This document shows, piece by piece, positions 56,886 to 64,000 of a DNA stretch of 64,000 bases. Location: contig CAWZYM010000396.1 of NCBI GenBank assembly GCA_963966185.1, forward strand, positions 493,501 through 557,500. The letters run 5' to 3'. This DNA comes from Rhabditoides inermis (lineage: Eukaryota > Nematoda > Chromadorea > Rhabditida > Rhabditidae). Positions within the stretch are counted from its first letter, which is position 1, and each line of letters opens with the position of its first letter. A program made the translations under genes and the position numbers. The notes beneath the pieces are model-generated. The model had not been told where the DNA came from. It searched no databases and saw only the letters and a program-made list of their open reading frames with translations.

Positions 56886-58457
56886 ATGGAAGCCATGCTC
56901 CACGCACCCCAGCCCTCCACTCTCCACCGAGACTGCCTCGTGTGTGGCAGACCCGCGCATGGCATCCACTTCGGCGTGGCGTCGTGCCGCGCGTGCGCCG
57001 CCTTCTTCCGACGGACCGTCTTCCTCGAGAAGGTCTACCACTGCAAAACCAAAGGAAACTGCACTACGAGTAAAGGTATTTGCGTATTGTCAAATTGTTA
57101 TTAGTTTCGCTTTAGGAGATAAGTTGAGCTGCCGGAAATGCCGCTACGAGAAGTGCATCGAAGAGGGAATGACACCGGAAAGTGAGTGAATATGAATATT
57201 TGATAATATACGATAAACCATATCATAAGTTGTAGATGTACAGTACAACCGTGATCGTCTGAGTTCGACGCAGAGTCGCGGAGGACGACCACTCCATTCC
57301 GATCCATTCTACCCTCTACACGACATCAAACAGGAGGAGGTGAGCGATCACGTTGGCAACTTTGACAATGCAACTCATACAATTGGTTCGAGTATCAATA
57401 CGTTTTAAAGTTTTTTTGCTACGTTTCATATTATGTCTACAGCACTCTCCGTCTCCGGAAATCACCTCCCGCTCTCGGTCAGCCTCCAACGCCACACTCC
57501 TCGAATCACTCACCAACACTTCTGCACGAAAGAAAATCGTGCCCGACATACGCAAGATATTCGAGAGCGTATGTTTTCAAGGTGTTCATGCGTGTACATT
57601 TCGTGGTCGCAGGTGCCGCGGCCGCAGTGTTCCTCGCTTCTGGAGTCGCTGTCGTCGTTCTACTCCTCTTCTGTCTCCCTCCGTGGAGACGCCGTCTCGT
57701 GTGACCTGGCGTGCCATTTCCAGTCAGTCTCTATGTGGGACGGTCGCATCCTCGCACTCGCACGACTCGCCACCCACTTCCCCCACTTCCACGCACTCAC
57801 CGCATCCGAAAAGGTAGCACGTGCTAACGTGGATTGGTGGAAACGATCGATTGTAGATGAGCGTGTTTCTCTCTCGCTGCGGGCCTCTCTTGTGGATGGA
57901 GATGATGTTCTCGTCGGTGCGAGTGTTTCCCGACGGATTCCACGATGGACGTTTGGTTGGTAGCTGTGACCTTCTGGGTTACCCTACGTGTTCAGTGCTT
58001 GCTACTGGCAGACAATCTCGCAGTAGACATGGAAGACGAGTTGGACTTCGATCCGTTCGGATTTCTCGATGTCACCGTCAGCCCCGCCCAGTTCAAACAG
58101 TACGTCAAATGTCAATGATCATGTGTATTTTTCTTATTTCAGGATGATGTCACCTCTGTGTGAGCGCATCCGATGTGTGGGTAGATCACTCCTCACACTC
58201 GCCCCCTCCCAACAAGAAATGATCTTCATTGCAGGGCACATATTGTGGAATATTGACGGTGCGTTGCATGATATCATAGTCTTTCATAGTTTATTATAGA
58301 AGTGGAAGGAGTGTCGATGGAGTGTTTGGATGCTTGCGAGGCTGTTCGCGACGAAATGGGAGGAGAGTTGCACTCCTACTATGAACAAGCAGGCAACAAC
58401 GACTACGCGCATCGACTCATGAACCTCATGACGATAGCGGCAGACATCGAGGTCCGC

Positions 58458-58504
<47 letters not shown>

Positions 58505-58623
58505 TTTCTCTTCTCTCTTCACTTCATCCCTTGCAGGACCTTCTGCGAGAACGGGAGAAGCTGTTGCATCTAGCGCGACTCTTCGACATTGTACAATTCA
58601 AGACCGAAACACTGTCAGTCTGA
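56886..58623 (+). CDS. nuclear hormone receptor, intact
   Basis: Ten exons (56886-57075, 57116-57181, 57236-57339, 57443-57568, 57613-57813, 57857-57955, 57996-58099, 58143-58258, 58300-58451, 58537-58623) give 414 aa. DNA-binding domain: CLVC, then [16 protein letters not shown], the CKTK...C finger and CRKCRYEKCIEEGM. The hinge has HDIKQEE. The ligand-binding domain includes ALARLATHFPHFHAL, RCGPLLWMEMMF and NDYAHRLMNLMTIAAD, and it ends KLLHLARLFDIV. ATG 56886 was chosen because it follows GCAGTCAG; an upstream in-frame ATG at 56809 would add 26 residues. AATAAA begins at 58,629, only six bases after the stop, so the 3' UTR is very short. It is a paralogue of the upstream receptor. Its exon 8 region is re-duplicated at 59.57 kb. 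Confidence 0.92.
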
Positions 58624-58765
58624 TCAGAGAATAAAATGTTGACTTTCGTAGTCGGCTATTTTTTCCGCGTCTCTCGTTGATTCGCCGCTAGATCACGTTT
58701 CCCGTCGCAAATTCGCGCCCGTCTACCCACCCGCTCTCTTCCTTTAGCAAAATCTCTCGCAGCGG

Positions 58766-58768
<3 letters not shown>

Positions 58769-58830
<62 letters not shown>
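58769..58830. repeat. TA dinucleotide microsatellite
   Basis: About 30 uninterrupted TA units downstream of the second receptor gene. Confidence 0.97.
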
Positions 58831-58832
<2 letters not shown>

Positions 58833-59279
58833 ATCTGTATTGTCCTAATGATTCGCGTCGTTCCGATCTGATTCATTCTTCATGACGTTCCCTGCAGTGT
58901 CACCCGTTCAGGTACTGTCTGATCAACATCTGATAAAAAGAAGTTGTGGTTCCTTTTTTTGTGTTGTGATCGAGATGTGTTCGTAGTACTCTCTGTCGAC
59001 TTCGACCAATGATTGTTCGGTCTGCGCACTGATGAACTTTTGATCACAGTTTGGTCGCGTTCCATCAATCAAATTCTATTCTGTAAACAACATTTATTCG
59101 CTTACCCACTCTCTCGTTTACTGTCTCTCTCCCTCTCTCATTCGCTGATCATCGTTCCTATGTTTGTGTGAGCGCTGGCAGACTGCCCGAATAGCAGTGT
59201 TTTTCGCGCTGGGAACTGACACACTGCGAGCAAATTTTTCCCCCAGCGGTTTCGCACAGCAGTCTATTTTCTAGACATT

Positions 59280-60572
59280 TCTCTAGCAAGTTCTAGGCAT
59301 AGCATGGGCCGCGGGATTCATTTCGGGGTTCCTTCTTCTTCCATGTGCCGCGTTATGCCGGGAAACTGTTTACCTGGAGAAGACACACAGATGTCGTAAG
59401 AAAAGACACTGCGGTACAAAACAAGTCACGAATCGCAACAACATGTTCGTATTGACTGAAAAGGCAACTGCCGCGAGTGGGTATGACTCCGGATAGTAAG
59501 TGGAAGTTTTGTGTGATAATGTATGATGCATTCATTGTTGTATACGGGCAATACAATGAGGCCCGTCAGCCCCGCCCAGTTCAAACAGTACGTCAAATGT
59601 CAATGATCATGTGTATTTTTCCTATTTCAGGATGATGTCACCTCTGTGTGAGCGCATCCGATGTGTGGGTAGATCACTCCTCACACTCGCTTGAAGAGCA
59701 CATATTGTGGAATATTGACGGCTGTGCGCTACAGAGAGCAGAGGAGGCGGGTCGTCCCGAGAAGTACATAGTACACTACGGTATTCATATACTCGCACTA
59801 CGGTAGTCATCTACTCTGTTAAAGCAAGTCCACACTCGATTATGTATCGAAAAGTTTACAAAATATGAAAAAGGCATTTTCTGATTATCTGAAAGTGGGG
59901 AGCATTCTGAGATCTTTGTGAGAGTGTGAGTATCATATTTCATAAGACCAAACTTGTCGAGCAACGATTTCAGTTCAAACAGTGCTTCGATTCTTCAATC
60001 ACATCGATATAGTTCCGTTTTGAATGAGTATGAGTGTAGGGTACGAGCAGTATTCTTGGAGGAGTCGAGGGTGTGTTTCATGTGAACGGAGTGCTACCGG
60101 TGTGGGACAGACAAGTCACTCAGCTGGCACACTTCCCTGCCACTGTCCCTGTATTCCAAGTGTTCACTCCACGAGACAATAGTGAGCAAATCAAAACGCA
60201 AAAGGTTTATAATTAACGTTGTGTTATTTGCAATTACTTTCGATTGATAAAAGACTCGTACAAATTGTGAAAATCAATCAGACAGCGCTGTTGTTCTCGC
60301 GTATCGGGGCGTTGTTGTGGGTGGAGATGGCGCCAGGGGGTCTCGGACTCTCAGCGACTCATCGTGCTGACCGACCACGTGACAGTCGACATGAACATGC
60401 ACGTGCCGCACCTGAACGCATTGACGATGAGCCACATTTTTTTAACCCTTTCTGTAGACACTGACGGTGTGTCGGATCTACATATGAGGGTTCAGGATGC
60501 GGTGTCGTACTTCTGCGACCCCGGACAACACGTCTACGGTTACACCTACAGAATGATTCTCTTGAAGAAATA
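59280..60572 (+). pseudogene. broken nuclear hormone receptor copy
   Basis: 59,296-59,500 is a decayed DNA-binding domain: GIHFGVP followed by a frame change through a relic of [12 protein letters not shown] and CRKKRHCGTK. 59,565-59,725 is a near-identical copy of 58,080-58,255 from the intact receptor (same GTCAGCCCCGCCCAG and MMSPLCERIRCVGRS), ending abruptly. From 59,960 comes a third paralogue's ligand-binding domain (NGVLPVWDRQVTQLAHFPAT; FSRIGALLWVEMA; LTDHVTVDMNMHVPHLNAL), ending MILLKK-stop at 60,570. The order, internal stops and frame changes show a mosaic pseudogene. The last block is open and could be the end of a less damaged gene. Confidence 0.8.
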
Positions 60573-60870
60573 GGAGTCAAAAAAAGAAAGAAAGATTACA
60601 TTAAAAAACAATTTAAAAAAAAGTTACTTCAGGTCCAAGGGATGGATGGAAGGGAAGCGGCGGCTTTGTCGTGTTTTCCATTATATGTTTTACGGATTGT
60701 GTCGGATCTTATATGTTTTACGGATTGTGTCGGATCTACATATGAGGGTTCAGGATGCGGTGTCGTACTTCTGCGACCCCGGACAACACGTCTACGGTTA
60801 CACCTACAGAATGATTCTCTTGAAGAAATAGGAGTCAAAAAAAGAAAGAAAGATTACTACACGATAATAA
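60471..60870 (+). repeat. tandem duplication of receptor 3' end
   Basis: About 125 bp covering GTGTCGGATCTACATATG to AAAGAAAGATTAC occurs at 60,471-60,599 and again at 60,727-60,857, both ending in the same stop codon. Between them a 27-bp unit (TATGTTTTACGGATTGTGTCGG core) is repeated twice (60,683-60,735). Confidence 0.9.
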
Positions 60871-60879
60871 GAAGGGACT

Positions 60880-62690
60880 CCTCTTCTCTACATGAAATGA
60901 TTTATTTAAACTACGTATAGACCGAAAATTGATTTTTTTTTAAAAACTACGTAGACCGATGCCTCGGGTATATGCTCACACTGCGTGTACAGGCTACGCA
61001 TGCGTGACACAAACGAGGCCGATTCTGCGTACACTCTGAGTGTACGCAGAATTGGGGTCTACGCGTGTGAGATGTGCGTGAGCCTCTCACACATGTTATC
61101 AGTGCGTAGCAGTAGTGATGTGATGGGGGTTGACGTTTTGTTCTCACTTGATCTTGCAAATTCAATAGTGTAAGTACCATCACAATTAAAACGTTTATCT
61201 CGTATGCAAATATACAATATAGAACTTGCATCATTGCACGGAAACACACAAATTATTGTCAATATCATCAGTGTTCGGGGAAACATTAACGGTGCCACCA
61301 GTCCCCAGTTGCGTCAGTTCTCCTCAGTCCTCGTCGGTCCTTCTGTCAGTCTCACCCGTCCTTCCGCCGCTTCGCACGTTGCTGTCACGGTGCTTCCACG
61401 CACTCTCCAGCTGCTTCCTCCCGCCGCTCTGAAACAACCCACATTGTAATCAGCAGAGAAGACAACAACGTGCATCGAGCAACATTATATCTTACCAACA
61501 CATCTTATAGCGAATACTCATATTGTTCAATTTGAACATGAAAAAAGAAGCTGCAACGAGGTATCAGGAAATAGAGATCAAGCAACTCGAAACGTGTATG
61601 ACAGCAACGCAAATGAATCCGATAACATAAAATACCGAACTCACCTTTTTGAACAATGGATGAGGCAGATCAAGCGATGTCCGTGCAGTATCGGACATCA
61701 AGGGCAGCTCTGTGACCACGGCTCGTCAAGCGCGCACTCCCTCTATTGAAAAAGCGTGGCGATCAGAGGGGGCGGAGCTTATTGAAGTGGGCGTGGCTTG
61801 AATTCGAATTTTTGTTTCAATTGTAATCACACAAAAGATTTGGACAAGTGAGGTATCGAACCCCGGTAGCTAGATTACCAGGCTACCGTGATCGCATTGC
61901 GCCATGGAGGGTCTGAGGCGAACTGCACAAACACTTCCCAAGTTGTCGCGAGTTTCGCCACTGGTGATTAGCGAGTTGTGATTCGCAAATATGCATTTTT
62001 GGCTTTCGTTCTGAGATTTGATGGGCGTGGCTTAAATCGATCTGAGTAGTGAAATGGCTTGAGCCCGTCACGGAGGGAGTGCGCGGGCTGTGTTGTTTTG
62101 ACGAGCCGTGTGACATCATCGGGATCGGGATCGGAGGCGAGGAGATCGTGCGCCCGACATGTGCATACCTAGATGAAATGGATATAATATGAAATATGAT
62201 CTGCCAGTGTTATGAAAGTATGGTCAGTCTCTTCGAAAGCATTTTCGAAGTGCTCGGGAGTATTCGGAAGGAGATTCGGGAGTGTTCTGGTGGCGATTCG
62301 AAATGTAACTTCGATGGGTTTCGAAGAGACTTATCGCAACTTCAAGAACAAAAAAAGGGAGGTCTGATATCATTGTCATTCCGCCATTAAAATTGCACCT
62401 TATTAACATTCAGACTATTCAGATTACGTTTACATAAAATCAATTCGGATTGACATTCACTCCATGGAAGGCAGCCTTGCTGCGGGTGTTGACAGTGGTT
62501 CTTCCATTTCTGCTTCCTGGTAGACGACTGAAAGATTTAAATGACATTCTAGCTGTAGTACACAACGACATAATAACGGATATACACAATACAAATAACA
62601 AACACAAGCAAAACAACAAAATTCAAAACGAAAACAAAACAGTTTTGCGCATCGGCGATTAATCTGTAGGTTAATATCTGCTAGCCAACG
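60880..62690. other. intergenic with palindromes and tRNA-like relic
   Basis: A 31-base stem-loop with a 15-bp stem (ATTCTGCGTACACTC/T/GAGTGTACGCAGAAT) lies at 61,022-61,052. A tRNA-like relic on the minus strand lies near 61,848-61,912 (GGGGTTCGATACC B box, CGGTAGC/GCTACCG arm). The octamer ATGCAAAT is at 61,204. No gene is supported. Confidence 0.5.
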
Positions 62691-64000
62691 TAAGTGCGTG
62701 CTCTCTTGTCATTTGAATAGTGTACATGTTTATTCTCACGCATGTGGGATTTGCGTGAGATCTGCCAGGCCATCGCGCACTCGCTCCACGCACTCCCGAC
62801 AAGCGTAGCCTCGCCTCTCTCTCTCGCCCCCCGCGCGCGCTTCTCTCACACACTCACCACATGCGTACGGTCGTCTCACGCACATTCCATATGTGTACCG
62901 CTCTCTATTCTTGTTCACGCAGTGTGAGGATTTACCCGAGTGGTCGACTCGATATTACTTTTTTTTTTAAATTGTTATACATTGGTACATTGTTGTTACG
63001 TTGTTGTTTCAAAAACTATTTGACAGTTCGGTAATCCTGAGTGCAGTTCGCAAACTCGTCTTGGAAGATTCTTATAAAAACAGGACCACATCCACATACA
63101 TAAACACAGCTTTTTCTTGATTTTGAATACGAATATAACTTATGCGGAATAGACCAAATTGGGATGAAAGTGGCCTATGAACAACAGCAGAGTGGCCGAA
63201 TGAACAGTGAGTTGAAAAAGTAGAAATAAAAAACCTCGGTTTCTGAAAAACGCGATCATTGCACATGAGACGTGGAATGCGAAAAATAAGAGGAGGAGGA
63301 CTAATGTGAAGGTGAAGGTCGTATGACTTCCAAGATATTCCTCAATCGGAATAATAAACTGCCGAAGATTCACAATTCTCTATTGGCGTGTTCGTGTTTT
63401 TCGGACAGGTAATTTTTTAATGTTGGTAAATCAAATCAAGAGTAGTATTTTTGACAAAACATTTTGTTGGTATCGGTCATTTCTTACAAACTCACAATCC
63501 AATTTCGGCGTTGGTATGTATCTGTTCGAATTTCGTTCATGAAAAATGATTCATGAAAAATTCGTTGCAATTATCCTCTCTTTTTTATAAAGAAATCGGC
63601 AGACGAGTTCACAAGCTGCCGGTGTGAGTAGTCAGTAGTATATTTGAACAACTCGATTCAATTCTGACTCTCTTCATTTTTGAAAGACAGTAGCTGTCAC
63701 ATGGCGACCGCACGAGCGCATGAGATACCTACGTAGGCGGTCTCTAAAAATGGGAGATTCTGCCCCTCTTCAAATGTTATGATATAGCTGAGCGATGGGC
63801 TGACACTTTGGACGCGCTCGATCGGCATTCCACCGTCTAAATTTATCGCCAACAGCGCGCCACCTACGCTCGCGTCTTCATCTTCTTGCAGGCGTGAACG
63901 CGGCGGCCCAAAAAAGGCACTGTGTGCTGCGCAGGGTGTGATGAAGATGATGATGAAGATGCGACAAGACAGACAGAGAGAGAGAGAGAGAGAGAGAGAG
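62691..64000. other. terminal region, no supported gene besides ORF
   Basis: 62,740-62,920 is rich in CGCA/TGCG words. A GATGAAGAT repeat follows at 63,940-63,960 and a GA run reaches the window edge. No further gene recognised. Confidence 0.4.
63140..63373 (-). CDS. hydrophobic 77-aa ORF, two TM segments
   Basis: Single open frame, MNLRQFIIPIEEYLGS, then a hydrophobic segment (TLVLLLLFFAFHVSCAMIAF), a short RNRG loop and a second one (FLFLLFQLTVHSATLLLFIG). It resembles the first two helices of a nematode chemoreceptor but is too short to assign. It may be a small membrane protein or a gene fragment. Confidence 0.3.
   Translation of the reverse strand: MNLRQFIIPIEEYLGSHTTFTFTLVLLLLFFAFHVSCAMIAFFRNRGFLFLLFQLTVHSATLLLFIGHFHPNLVYSA

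Overview
This window is nuclear DNA from a nematode. The evidence is compact multi-exon genes with short GT..AG introns, start codons placed just after TTNCAG-type acceptors (as expected for trans-splicing), several C4-C4 nuclear hormone receptors of the expanded nematode kind, a group-3 LEA gene with serial repeat exons, and abundant GA/CT microsatellites in introns. A rhabditid or diplogastrid (Pristionchus-like) source is my inference; the sequence does not prove it. Gene models were built by hand from splice signals and reading-frame continuity.

Region by region. About 1.3-6.0 kb carries four small minus-strand genes: a putative secreted protein, a complete calcitonin/DH31-type neuropeptide precursor, the SRP receptor beta subunit, and a mitochondrial L33-type ribosomal protein. 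About 6.6-14.9 kb is one minus-strand LEA (lea-1-like) gene of at least 33 exons, nearly all phase 0, with a 706-bp tandem duplication of two exons and a C-terminal CaaX-like motif. About 16.6-20.3 kb is a large inverted duplication whose core is a foldback element holding rearranged rpl-3 fragments; its outer edge cuts a laminin-G gene (20.25-23.0 kb, minus) in the middle of the domain. About 22-26 kb, upstream of that gene, has a dense cluster of ATTTGCAT octamers. About 26-31 kb holds decayed exon-like blocks, a Ty3/gypsy reverse transcriptase fragment and a five-copy tandem repeat. About 31.6-31.9 kb has two divergent tRNA-like relics, and 32.4-33.2 kb an intact F-box-like gene.

About 33.3-42.1 kb is an 8.8-kb structure of a 126-bp minisatellite (about 46 units) and a 0.9-kb unique module in three copies, folded around a palindrome centre near 37,984. 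About 42-46 kb has a GC-rich exon pair, a Gly-rich protein gene and an unrecognised five-exon gene. About 46.5-48.1 kb is a 5'-truncated non-LTR retrotransposon. About 49.8-53.6 kb carries intron-retaining pseudogene fragments of NOP14 and pyruvate carboxylase; the latter ends in a partial copy of the same foldback element found at 17.7-20.1 kb. About 54.2-60.9 kb is a nuclear-receptor cluster: two intact genes and one broken copy with re-duplicated pieces. The last 3 kb is mostly non-coding with short palindromes, a tRNA-like relic and one hydrophobic ORF.

The intact genes do not form a pathway. What unites the centre of the window is rearrangement: inverted duplication, tandem amplification and capture of pieces of housekeeping genes with their introns. 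The strongest candidates for something undescribed are the rpl-3-containing foldback element, also fused to a pyc-1 fragment, and the palindromic 126-bp ORF-preserving minisatellite.
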